A program made the position numbers and the translations under genes. The notes under the pieces are model-generated. The model was not told the DNA's origin, did no database searches, and saw only the letters and a list, made by a program, of their open reading frames with translations. DNA of 64,000 nt, taken from assembly GCF_024679245.1 (NCBI RefSeq), contig NC_090179.1:9110827-9174826 (forward strand), written 5' to 3'. This document shows, piece after piece, positions 31,398 to 42,730 of the stretch. Origin of the DNA: Pseudorasbora parva. Its lineage: Eukaryota; Chordata; Actinopteri; Cypriniformes; Gobionidae. Each line of letters begins with the position of its first letter. Positions within the stretch are counted from its first letter, which is position 1.

Positions 31398-31565
31398 GAC
31401 GTACGTCAGAACTGAACCGACGAATTGGGATCTGCCCTCAGAGACCTATCCACTTCGAGTGTATAAAAACGAGCCAATCGGAGATTGGCATGTGATCCAC
31501 ACGTTCCACGCTCCGCCCCGCAGCGCGGGTATAAATAGGAAGTGGAATGGTAGATCAAATGCTTT
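31398..31565 (+). repeat. DIRS copy 2 left inverted terminal repeat with promoter
   Basis: Reverse complement of 37587-37754 (about 168 bp). Contains CTCCGCCCCGCAGCGCGGG and TATAAATA at 31530-31537, reading toward gag. The outer 24 bp (31374-31397) is end-specific and recurs, inverted, in the internal complementary region. Confidence 0.88.
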
Positions 31566-31885
31566 CAACTTCGGAGCCGAACAGTTCAGTACTGTTTCCA
31601 CGAAGAGTGTTTAGAGACTGAGTCTTGGAGAGAAGGAAGGAACTGCCAGTGCGGGTGTATAGCGCTTCTCAGCGAGAGACCGACCAGAGTTGCAATCGTT
31701 TGCATTCATTTAAAAGAGCTTCCATTGTTGGTTCGCTGGGCGTTTTCCCTTTGAGTGTCACACGCAGGCTTGCACTGTGGACTGCGTGCTGACCGCGGTC
31801 ATCTCCCTGAGTGCTTCAGCACAACTAAAAGAGCAGTTTTCCATCCTAAAAGAGCAACACGGTTTGACCCTGCGTCTTTTTCAAG

Positions 31886-33372
31886 ATGTCATTCAAACCG
31901 CGTGTTTCTGGGTGCGGTCGCTTTCTGTCCCCGCTTGACGGTCACGTTCGTTGTCTCTCGTGTCTGGGCACTCAGCACGCGGAGGCTGCGTTCGTGAATG
32001 ACTCATGTTCCCACTGCGGGAACATGACCATCGCAGTGTTACGGTCCAGACTCCAATACCTCAAGGCAGGTGGAGCACCCTCGCGCATCCCCCGGTCTAG
32101 CGGTCCTTCTGCGCCTAAGCAGAGGGCTGCTACTCTGGCTGATGACTTGGGTGGGGACCTGAGGGTGACGGTCAGGGCAAACCCGCCGGGTCATATGGCT
32201 CCTCGGGCCCCTCCCCCCTCCGCTGCGCCGGTGGAGTTTCCGGAGGAGCGTGCTGACCTCTCACGTGGAGTGCCAGCCGTTTCCTTCGGGGCTCCGGCGG
32301 AAGACAGGATGCATCAGGGGACGAGCTAATGGGTTCTGAGGATGAGGATTCGGCTGCGCTGCCCCCTTCGGGTGTGACAGCGTTGCCCGAGTCTGACCCA
32401 GAACTTACGGCTATGCTTTCCCGGGCCGCCGCAAGTGTAGGGCTCGAGTGGAACCCTCCACCGTGTCCCGAACCTTCGCGGTTGGACGATTGGTTTCTCG
32501 GGACGGCCCGTGCTGGTTCTCAGCGCCCCGCCCCGGTGCCTTTCTTCCCGGAAGTGCATCAGGAGATCTCGAAGTCGTGGGCAGCGCCGTATAGCGCTCG
32601 CTCGCGATCGACGGACTCCTCCGTCCTCACCTCCCTCGATGGCGGTGCGGTGAAGGGTTACGTGGGAATCCCGCCGGTTGAGCGGTCAGTGGCGATGCAT
32701 CTGTGTCCCAAGACCGCTGCGGACTGGCGTGGTGCCCCGCGCCTCCCCTCCCGGGCGTGTAAGTTCTCGTCCAGGCTAACCGGCAAGGCTTACACAGCCT
32801 GTGGAGAAGCCGCATCGGCGTTGCATGCCATGGCGCTCCTGCAGGTCTACCAGGCCAAAGCGCTCATGGAACTGCACGAGGGAAGTTCCGACCAGGGCGT
32901 TATGCAGGAACTGCGTGCGGCGACGGACCTCGCTCTCCAAGCGACGAAAGTCACTGCACGCTCCCTGGGTCGGGCGATGTCCACTCTGGTGGTCCAGGAA
33001 CGCCACCTGTGGCTGAACCTGGCAGATATGCGTGAAGCGGACAAGGTGCGATTCCTGAACGCCCCTATCTGTCAGGCCGGCCTCTTCGGCGACGCCATCG
33101 AGGACTTTGCCCAGCAGTTCTCGGTGGCCCAGAGGCAGACGGAGGCTATCAGGAACATCCTGCCCCGGCAACCTGCTGCTGCCTCCACCCAGTCGCCGGC
33201 CGCAGCTCCCCCGCCTGCTCGTCGCCGAGGGCGTCCCCCGGCGTCCGCCTCCGCCCCTGCCAAGCCAAAGCAGCAGCCTCCACAGGCCAAGCAGGGTGCC
33301 GGGTGCAAGGGTGGCGCCCAACGTGTCCAGACCGCTAAACCTGCCGGCAAGCGCAAGGGAAAGCGGCCCTGA
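31886..33372 (+). pseudogene. DIRS copy 2 gag-like gene, frameshifted
   Basis: Frame 1 runs 31886-32329 (147 aa: the same Cys/His-rich N-terminus, CGRFLSPLDGHVRCLSC). Frame 2 runs 32329-33372 (347 aa: GSEDEDSAALPPSG to KPAGKRKGKRP). Against copy 1, about 10 nt are missing near 32308-32315, which shifts the frame. Otherwise highly similar to the 499-aa copy 1 product. Confidence 0.88.
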
Positions 33373-35786
33373 GACAGGCAGCCCAGGGAGGACAGGAGCT
33401 GCTCTTCGGGAGAAGATGTCCGCATCCCTCCCACACCCCCCGGAGGAGGACCGGGGGGTCCCGACTGGTCTAGTACATCTGCCGCCAGCTCTCGGGAGCT
33501 CGGCGGTACCCACATACTTACAAAAAGAGCAGTTTCCTATCCCCCTGGGCCCCAAGAGGGTCAGGGTGGCAGTTCACGACGCCTCCGGGCTTTGTCTCTC
33601 CCTCTCTCCCCTCCCCTCGCCAGGGGGCAGCAGAGTGGGCTCCGAGGACGCCTCCGGGCCTTCTCACCCACTCTCTGCCTCTCTCGGGAAAGCTCAGACA
33701 ACACTCCGGGCCGCCCACGGGCCTCCCGAGTCGGGTCTGAGCATCCCACCTGTCTGCCTCCGGGCAGCGAGCAGTCGAGCGGGCTCCGAGGACGCCTCCG
33801 GGCCTTCTCACCCCTCCCTGCCCGCACCAGGAGAGCTCGTGTGACACTCCGGTCCGCCTCCGGGCCTCCCGAGTCGAGCCAGAGCTCTCCGTTGCGTTGC
33901 CCCACCCCGGGCATGTCTGTGGTGCCGTTGGTCCCGCTGGTACGGCCCCTGGGAGCGTGGCTACAGCTCCCTCGACCGTCCCGTTGGCTCATCCGTACCA
34001 TCAGACTCGGCTACCCGATTCAGTTCGCGCGCCGGCCGCCCAAGTACAAGGGCATCCTCTTCACCTCAGTGCGAAGCAGCGATGCTCAAGTCTTGCGGTC
34101 AGAGATCGAGGTCCTACTGGCGAAGGACGCGATCGAGCCGGTTCCTCCAGCCGAGATGAAGACAGGGTTCTACAGCCCCTACTTCATCGTGCCCAAGAAA
34201 GGGGGTGGGCTCCGGCCAATCCTGGACCTGCGCGTCCTGAATCGGGCCCTGCACAAGCTCCCGTTCCGGTTGTTAACGCAGAAACGCATTTTTCAATGCA
34301 TCCGTCCCCAGGATTGGTTTGCAGCGATCGACCTGAAGGACGCGTACTTCCATGTCTCTATACTCCCTCAGTAGAAGGCATACCAGTACAAAGTCCTGCC
34401 CTTCGGGCTGTCCCTGTCGCCTCGCGTCTTTACGAAGGTCGCGGAGGCAGCCATTGTTCCACTCCGAGAACGCGGCGTTCGCATCCTCAACTATCTCGAC
34501 GACTGGCTCATTCTCGCCCAGTCTCGGGAGCAGTTGTGCGAACACAGGGACATGGTGCTGAGTCACCTCAGCCTGTTGGGCCTTCGGGTCAACCGAGAGA
34601 AGAGCAAGCTCTGTCCTATGCAGAGAATCTCTTACCTCGGTATGGAGCTGGATTCGGTCAGCCAGACTGCGCGCCTCACGGAGGAGCGAGTCAGGTCGGT
34701 GTTGAACTGCTTGAATATGTTCAAAGGCAGAACAGCGGTCCCACTGAAACTTTTTCAGAGGCTCCTGGGGCATATGGCATCCGTAGCCGCGGTCACGCCG
34801 CTCGGATTGCTTCATATGAGACCGCTCCAACACTGGCTTCATGGCCGAGTCCCGAGGTGGGCGTGGCAGAGCGGCCAGTACCGGGTCCCAGTGACTCCTT
34901 ACTGCCACCAAACCTTCAGCCCGTGGTCCAACGCTTCGTTTCTCCGGGCCGGGGTGCCCCTAGAACAAGTGTGCAGGCATGCTGTGCTGTTCTCGGATGC
35001 CTCATCCACGGGTTGGGGGGCCACGTACAACGGGCATGCAGTTGCGGGTCTGTGGACGGAACCGCAATTGCATTGGCATATCAATTGCCTCGAGTTGCTA
35101 GCAGTACACTTGGCACTGCGCCGCCTCAAGGGGCCGCTACGTGGCAAGCATGTACTGGTCCGTACGGACAGCACCACGGTGGCCGTTGCGTACATCAACC
35201 GTCAGGGTGGTCTACGCTCCCGTCGCCTGTTCCAACTCGCCCGCCACCTGCTCCTGTGGAGTCAGAAGCATCTGAGGTCGCTTCGGGCATGCATGTCCCT
35301 GGTGCGCTGAACCAGACAGCCGACGAGCTCTCTTGACAGCCAGCACCTCCGGGAGAATGGCGACTCCACCCCCAGGCGGTCCAGCTGATATGGGACCAGT
35401 TCGGAGCCGCACAGGTAGACCTGTTTGCCTCTCCGGACTCGACCTATTGCCAGTGGTACTATTCCCTGACCGGGGGTACCCTCGGCACAGATGCACTGGC
35501 GCACAGCTGGCCCCGGGACCTACGCAAGTATGCGTTTCCCCCAGTGAGCCTTCTTGCACAGACCCTGTGCAAAGTCAGGGAGGACGAGGAGCAGGTCTTG
35601 TTAGTTGTGCCGTATTGGCCCAACCGGACCTGGATCCCAGAACTTACACTCCTCGCGACAGCCCCTCCTTGGCCGATTCCCCTGAGGAAGGACCTTCTTT
35701 CTCAGGGACGGGGCACTCTATGGCACCCGCATCCAGACCTCTGGAATCTTCATGTCTGGTCCCTGGACGGGACGCGGAGGTTCTAG
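33373..35786 (+). pseudogene. DIRS copy 2 RT/RNase H, multiply broken
   Basis: The linker has the same ~48-residue repeats as copy 1. Its frame (33107-33844) shifts near 33835 into the RT frame (from 33592). RT is similar through DWFAAIDLKDAYFHV, then about 30 nt are missing and a TAG stands at 34372-34374. The same frame resumes with YQYKVLPFGLSLSP, the catalytic NYLDDWLIL and RNase H (LFSDASSTGWGA, VRTDSTTVAVAYINRQGG). A 1-nt loss near 35288 shifts it, a TGA follows at 35334-35336, and the post-RNase H domain (VDLFAS-equivalent, VVPYWPNRTW) ends at 35786. The frame can be read from about 33107, overlapping gag. Confidence 0.86.
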
Positions 35787-36784
35787 ATGGACTACCACAA
35801 GCAGTCGTAGATACCATCTCTTCAGCTAGAGCCCCCTCTACGAGGCGCCTCTATGAAGTGGAACCTGTTCGTTGAGTGGTGCTCTTCCCGCCGGGAAAAC
35901 CCCCGAAGGTGTTCGATTGGTGTTGTGCTTTCCTTCCTGCAAGACGGGTTGGAGCGAAGGCTGTCTCCCTCCACCCTCAAAGTGTACGTCGCCGCAAAAG
36001 CGGCGTATCACGACGCAGTCGAAGGTAAGTCCGTTGGAAAGCACGACCTAATCGTCAGGTTCCTCAGAGGTGCGAGGAGACTAAATCCTCCTCGTCCATC
36101 CTCGATACCCTCTTGGGACTTGGCTCTAGTGCTCAGAGCACTTCAGAGCCCTCCCTTCGAGCCTTTGGAGTCCATTGAGATTAAAATCCTGTCAATGAAG
36201 ACAGTGCTCTTGACTGCTTTGGCCTCAATCAAGAGGGTAGGGGACCTGCACGCACTTTCGGTCAGCGAATCGTGCCTAGAGTTCGGGCCTGGTAACTCTC
36301 ACGTTGTCCTGAGACCCAGGCTCGGATGCCCAAGGTTCCTACCACTCCCTTCCGGGACCAGGTGGTGAACCTGCAAGCGCTGCCTTCGGAGGAGGCAGAC
36401 CCAGCTCTGGCTTTGTTGTGTCCGGTCCGCGCTCTTCGCGCTTACATTGACCGGACCCAAAGCTTTCGGACCTCAGAGCAACTCTTCGTCTGTTACGGAG
36501 GCCAGCAGAAGGGAAAGGCTGTCTCCAAGCAGAGGTTAGCCCACTGGATAGTGGATGCTATAGTCTTGGCTTACCAGTCCCAAGACGTGCCTTGCCCGTT
36601 CGGTGTAAGAGCACACTCCACTAGGAGTGTTGCTTCTTCCTGGGCGCTGGCTCAAGGCGCCTCGCTGACAGACATTTGTAGAGCTGCGGGCTGGGCGACA
36701 CCTAACACGTTTGCTAGGTTTTATAGCTTACGTGTAGAGCCGGTATCTTCCCGCATCCTCGCCCCTGGTGGCCAGGAGCGCTAA
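35720..36784 (+). pseudogene. DIRS copy 2 tyrosine recombinase, frameshifted twice
   Basis: The start equivalent to copy 1 is the ATG at 35720. A ~5-nt deletion near 35855 (after STRRLY) and a ~4-nt deletion near 36325 split it into three frames (to 35875, 35853-36368, 36326-36784). The catalytic Arg (ASIKRVGDLHAL), H-x-x-R box (RAHSTRSVASSWAL) and Tyr (FARFYSLRV) are still encoded in separate frames. It cannot make an active enzyme as it stands. Confidence 0.88.
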
Positions 36785-37407
36785 GTGCCCGTTCTAAGTG
36801 TCGGCTTGCAACGCCACTCCCGCCCTCTGGGCCGGATACGTGCGTTTATTGTCTCCAGTTGTGTTCCCCGGGAAACCGGCTAACCCTGTCGAGGTCCTCC
36901 GTCACACCATGCGGTGTCAGACGTTGCGGACCGTCTGACGCTAGGCCTGCACCCGTATGCTTGTGGAACGTGGTTGTAGGCTGGGTTCCATATGTAGCGG
37001 TTCCCTCACGGCAACCCCATATGTGTATTCGTCCACGGTATCAGCTACCCTTCAGGCTAGCCCCGTGTCTTTCCCTCGACAGAGCCCGCTCTGTCGTCTC
37101 TGGGCGTGTTCTTTCCCCCCTACAATTAGGTTGGAACCACCCCAGAGACTGCCATATGTTGCACTACCCTGCCAGGTTAGTCCTTATGTGTATTCCGCCA
37201 CCACCCCTTCCCTGAAGGACGTGGCCCCGCAGCGTACCTCTTCCGAGAGGGCACGCTTCCCAGCGGTCTATGGTCACTCTAAGTGGGTCTTGCAGAAACA
37301 GCAGTGACTGACCTCCCTGCTTGGAGCCCTGACTTCCGTACCATACTAGACGGTCCAGTGCGCTCAAGCAGGACGCTGGAAGCGCCAGCATCCTGGCGTT
37401 TTCCAAA
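36785..37407 (+). other. DIRS copy 2 3' non-coding region
   Basis: Counterpart of 17973-18611 in copy 1, with the same CATATG-rich motifs. No long conserved frame. Confidence 0.6.
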
Positions 37408-37524
37408 GGGATCCCAATTCGTCGGTTCAGTTCTGACGTACGTCGAACGTGACCGACTGAAAGGGAACGTCTCGGTTACGTATGTAACCCTCGTTCCCTG
37501 AAGGAGGGAACGGACACGTACGTC
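37408..37524. repeat. DIRS copy 2 internal complementary region
   Basis: The reverse complement of the outer left end (31374-31430) is fused, at a single AAC (37466-37468), to the reverse complement of the outer right end (37750-37803). There is one visible mismatch (GGACACG against GGAGACG). Confidence 0.9.
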
Positions 37525-37586
37525 CCGTCGCCAGGAGCTGTGCTTCAGCTAGGAGCCCAGTCACGTATTCGGCTCCTCAGTTGAAA

Positions 37587-37754
37587 AAAGCATTTGATCT
37601 ACCATTCCACTTCCTATTTATACCCGCGCTGCGGGGCGGAGCGTGGAATGTGTAGATCACATGCCAATCTCCGATTGGCTTGTTTTTATACACTCGAAGT
37701 GGATAGGTCTCTGAGGGCAGATCCCAATTCGTCGGTTCAGTTCTGACGTACGTC
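37587..37754 (-). repeat. DIRS copy 2 right inverted terminal repeat
   Basis: Inverted copy of 31398-31565. Its TATAAATA (37622-37615 on the minus strand) points back into the element, antisense to the genes. The outer 49 bp (37755-37803) are end-specific. Confidence 0.88.
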
Positions 37755-37803
37755 TCCGTTCCCTCCTTCAGGGAACGAGGGTTACATACGTAACCGAGAC
37801 GTT

Positions 37804-40800
37804 TCATCAGTAGGTCAAGGAAGACATTTTTTGACAAAAAAATAAAAAAATAAAAATCTCACCCTAGATTCCATGAACTTGAACTTTCTATGCATATAAA
37901 TAAATTTATTCTGATGTTTTATTAGTTCTTCAAGGATGACCTTTTGAACATATTTTTTGGCAAGATTCTTTGAACTTGAACCTTCTTGAAAGACTTCTGA
38001 CATTCTGTTGTTTCTTCAGTAGATCAAGAATGAGATTTTTTTGACAAAAAAAAAAAGATTCTTACCCTGGATCCCATGAACTTGAACTTTCTATACATAT
38101 AAATAGATTACTTCTGATGCAGTGGTTCAAGGATGACCTTTTGAACTTATTTGTGCCCGAATAGTCTTTGAACTTGAATATTCTACACAGACTTTATGAC
38201 TTTCTGTTGTTTCTTCAGTATATCAAGGATGAGATTTTTTTGACAAAAAAAAAAAAACTGACCCGAGATTCCATGAACTTGATCTTTCTATGCATATAAA
38301 TAGATTCCTTCTGATGCAGTGGTTCAGGGATGATATATTGAACCTATTTTTGGCCAAATAGTCTTTGAACTTGAACATTCCACACAGACTTTATGACTTT
38401 CTGTTGTACTTGAACCTTGTTTAAAGATTTCTGACATTCTGTTGTTTCTTCAGTAGATCAAGGATGAGATTTTTTTGACAAAAAAAAAAGATTCTGACCC
38501 TGGATCCCATGAACTTGAACTTTCTATGCATATAAATAGATTACTTCTGATGCAGTGGTTCAAGGATGACCTTTTGAACTTATTTGTGCCCAAATAGTCT
38601 TTGAACTTGAATATTCTACACAGACTTTATGACTTTCTGTTGTTTCTTCAGTATATCAAGGATGAGATTTTTTTGTCAAAAAAAAAACTGACCCTCGATT
38701 CCATGAACTTGAACTTTCTATGCATATAAATAGATTACTTCTGATGCAGTGGTTCAAGGATGACCTTTTGAACTTATTTGTGCCCAAATAGTCTTTGAAC
38801 TTGAATATTCTACACAGACTTTATGACTTTCTGTTGTTTCTTCAGTATATCAAGGATGAGATTTTTTTGTCAAAAAAAAACTGACCCTCGATTCCATGAA
38901 CTTGAACTTTCTATGCATATAAATAGATTACTTCTGATGCAGTGGTTCAAGGATGACCTTTTGAACTTATTTGTGCCCAAATACTCTTTGAACTTGAACA
39001 TTCTATAAAGACTTTATGACTACCTGTGGTTTCATCAGTAGGTCAAGGAAGACATTTTTTTGACAAAAAAAAAAAATCTGACCCTGGATCCCATGAATTT
39101 GAACTTTCTATGCATATGAATAGATTCCTTCTGATGCATTGGTTCAGGGATGACCTATTGAACCTATTTGTGGCCAAATAGTCTTTGAACTTGAACATTA
39201 TACACAGACTTTATGACTTTCTTTTGTTTCTTCAGTATATCAAGGATGAGATTTTTTTGACAAAAAAAAAAAAGATTCTGACCCTGGATCCCATGAACTT
39301 GAAGTTTCTATGCATATAAAAAGATTCCTTCAATGCAGTGGTTCAAGGATGACCTTTTGAACTTATTTGTGCCCAAATACTCTTTAAACTTGAACATTCT
39401 ATAAAGACTTTATGACTACCTGTGGTTTCATCAGTAGGTCAAGGAAGACATTTTTTGACAAAATAAAAATAAAAATAAAAATCTCACCCTAGATTCCATG
39501 AACTTGATCTTTCTATGCATATAAATAAATGTATTCTGATGTTTTATTAGTTCTTCAAGGATGACCTTTTGAACATATTTTTGGCAAGATTCTTTGAACT
39601 TGAACCTTCTTTAAAGACTTCTGACATTCTGTTGTTTCTTCAGTAGATCAAGGATGAGATTTTTTTGACAAAAAAAAAATTCTGACCCTGGATCCCATGA
39701 TCTTGAACTTTCTATACATATAAATAGATTACTGTGCCCAAATAGTCTTTGAACTTGAATATTCTACACAGACTTTATGACTTTCTGTTGTTTCTTCAGT
39801 ATATCAAGGATGAGATTTTTTTGACAAAAAAAAAATCTGACCCGAGATTCCATGAACTTGAACGTTCTATGCATATAAATAGATTCCTTCTGATGCAGTG
39901 GTTCAATGATGACCTTTTGAACCTATTTGTGCCCAAATACCTCTTGAACTTGAACATTCTATAAAGACTTTATGACTACCTGTGGTTTCATCAGTAGGTC
40001 AAGGAAGACATTTTTTGACAAAAAAAAAAAAAAAAAAAATCTCACCCTAGATTCCATGAACTTGAACTTTCTATGCATATAAATAGATTCCTTCTGATGT
40101 TTTATTAGTTCTTCAAGGATGACCATTTTAACTTATTTTTGGCCAGATTCCTTGAACTTGAACCTTGTTTAAAGATTTCTGACATTCTGTTGTTTCTTCA
40201 GTAGATCAAGGATGAGATTTTTTTGACAAAAAAAAAGATTCTGACCCTGGATCCCATGAACTTGAACTTTCTATACATATAAATAGATTACTTCTGATGC
40301 AGTGGTTCAAGGATGACGTTTTGAACTTATTTGTGCCCAAATACTCTTTGAACTTGAACATTCTATAAAGACTTTATGACTACCTGTTCTTTCATCAGTA
40401 GGTCAAGGAAGATATTTTTTGAAAAAAAATAAAAATAAATCTCACCCTAGATTCCTTGAACTTGAACTTTCTATGCATATAAATAGATTCCTTCTGATGC
40501 AGTGGTACAGGGATGATCTATTGAACCTATTTGTGGCCAAATAGTCTTTGAACTTGAACATTCCACACAGACTTTATGACTTTCTGTTGTTTCTTCAGTA
40601 TATCAAAGGATGAGATTTTTTTGACAAAAAAAAATATTCTGACCCTGGATCCCATGAACTTGACATTTCTATGCATATAAAAAGATTCCTTCTGATGCAG
40701 TGGTTCAAGGATGACCTTTTGAACTTATTTGTGCCCAAATACTCTTTGAACTTGAACATTCTATAAAGACTTTATGACTACCTGTGGTTTCATCAGTAGG

Positions 40801-42630
40801 TCAAGGAAGATATTTTTTTGAAAATAATTAAATAAATAAATCTCACCCTAGATTCCTTGAACTTGAACTTTCTATGCATATAAATAGATTCCTTCTGATG
40901 CAGTGGTACTGGGATGATCTATTGAACCTATTTGTGGCCAAATAGTCTTTGAACTTGAACATTCCACACAGACTTTATGACTTTCTGTTGTTTCTTCAGT
41001 ATATCAAGGATGAGATTTTTTTCACAAAAAAAAAAAAAAAATCTGACCCGAGATTCCATGAACTTAAACTTTCTATGCATTTAAATAGATTCCTTCTGAT
41101 GTTTTATTAGTTCTTCAATGATGACCATTTGAACTTATTTTTGGCCAGATTCTTTGAACTTTAACCTTCTTTAAAGACTTCTGACATTCTGTTGTTTCTT
41201 CAGTAGATCAAGGATGAGAATTTTTTGACAAAAAAAAATCTGACCCTGGATCCCATGAACTTGAACTTTCTATGCATATAAATAGATTCCTTCTGATGCA
41301 GTGGTTTCAAGGATAACCTTTTAAACTTATTTGTGCTCAAATAGTCTTTGAACTTGAACATTCTACACAGACTTTATGACTACCAGTGGTTTCATCAGTA
41401 GGTCAAGGAAGACATTTTTTGACAAAAAAATAATAATAATAATAATCTGACGCTAGATCCCATGAACTTAAACTTTCTATACTTATAAATAGATTACTTC
41501 TGATGTATTAATAGCTCTTCAAGGAGGACCCTTTGAACTTATTTGTGCCCAAATAGTCTTTGAACTTGAATATTCTACACAGACTTTATGACTTTCTGTT
41601 GTTTCTTCAGTATATCAAGGATGAGATTTTTTTGACAAAAAAAAATCTGACCCTCGATTCCATGAACTTGAACTTTCTATGCATATAAATAAATTACTTC
41701 TGATGCAGTGGTTCAGGGATGATCTATTGAACCCATTTGTGGCCAAATAGTCTTTGAACTTGAACATTCCACACAGACTTTATGACTTTCTGTTGTACTT
41801 GAACCTTGTTTAAATATTTCTGACATTCTGTTGTTTCTTCAGTAGATCAAGGATGAGATTTTTTTGACAAAAAAAAAAAAAGATTCTGACCCTGGATCCC
41901 ATGAACTTGAACTTTCTATGCATATAAATAGATTCCTTCTGATGTTTTATTAGTTCTTCAATGATGACCATTTGAACTTATTTTTTGCCAGATTCTTTGA
42001 ACTTGAATCTTCTTTAAAGACTTCTGACATTCTGTTGTTTCTTCAGTAGATCAAGGATGAGAAATTTTTGACAAAAAAAGATTCTGACCATGGATCCCAT
42101 GAACTTGAACTTTCTATGCATATAAATAGATTCCTTCTGATGCAGTGGTTCAAGGATGACCTTTTGAACCTATTTGTGCCCAAATACTCTTTGAACTTGA
42201 ACATTCTATAAAGACTTTATAACTACCTGTATTGTTTCTTCAGTAGATCAAGGATTAGATTTTTTTGACAAAAAAAAAAAAAGAATCTGACCCTGGATCC
42301 CATGAACTTGAACTTTCTATACTTATAAAAAGATTACTTCTGATATTTTAATAGCTCTTCAAGGATGACCCTTTGAACTTATTTGTGCCCAAATAGTCAG
42401 ACTTTATGACTACCTGTTGTTTCATCAGTAGGTCAAGGAAGACATTTTTTGGCAAAAAAAAAAAAAAAAAAAACATCTGACGCTAGATCCCATGAATTTG
42501 AACTTTCTATGCATATAAATAGATTCCTTCTGATGCAGTGGTTCAGGGATGACCTATTGAACCTATTTGTTCCAAATAGTCTTTGAACTTGAAAAAAAAA
42601 AATTCTGACCCTGGATCCCATGATCTTGAA
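37804..42630. repeat. Satellite A array, block 3b
   Basis: Continuation of block 3a after the DIRS insertion, about 25 monomers. It includes a recent single-monomer tandem duplication (194 bp, 38641 versus 38835, both with the rare TTTTTTTGTCAAA variant) and a few fused or shortened monomers (about 38400-38420, 39735, 41800, 42400). Non-coding. Confidence 0.92.
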
Positions 42631-42730
42631 CTATATTCTGCTGAAATATCAGAAGAAGTCTGTGAGTCCCAACTGTAACTGTCTAAACATTCATACATTC
42701 AGAAACACTAATCGGGTCATTGCACGAGAT
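42631..42730. repeat. A-to-B junction L, copy 3
   Basis: Third copy of the linker, again starting GAACTATATTCTGCTGAA. It has a small insertion (GTCTGTGAGTCCC) and lacks the CTCCTCATTGCAC segment of the other two. Confidence 0.78.

Larger units (their letters stand above)
31374..37803 (+). mobile_element. DIRS retrotransposon, copy 2 (6.4 kb, decayed)
   Basis: Same family and plan as copy 1, in the opposite orientation. GTT lies at both boundaries (31374-31376 and 37801-37803). Joining the flanks through one GTT gives CTACCTGTG-GTT-TCATCAGTAGG, the ordinary satellite A monomer. All three genes are interrupted: gag by a deletion/frameshift, RT/RNase H by an in-frame deletion ending in a stop plus frameshifts, and recombinase by two frameshifts. 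The terminal repeats and internal complementary region are intact in layout, so non-autonomous mobilisation by a relative cannot be excluded. Confidence 0.95.

Noticed and set aside
33897..35336. 479-codon frame in DIRS copy 2
   Set aside because: An alternative-frame shadow over RT; only its last few residues (HVPGALNQTADELS) are genuine RNase H sequence.
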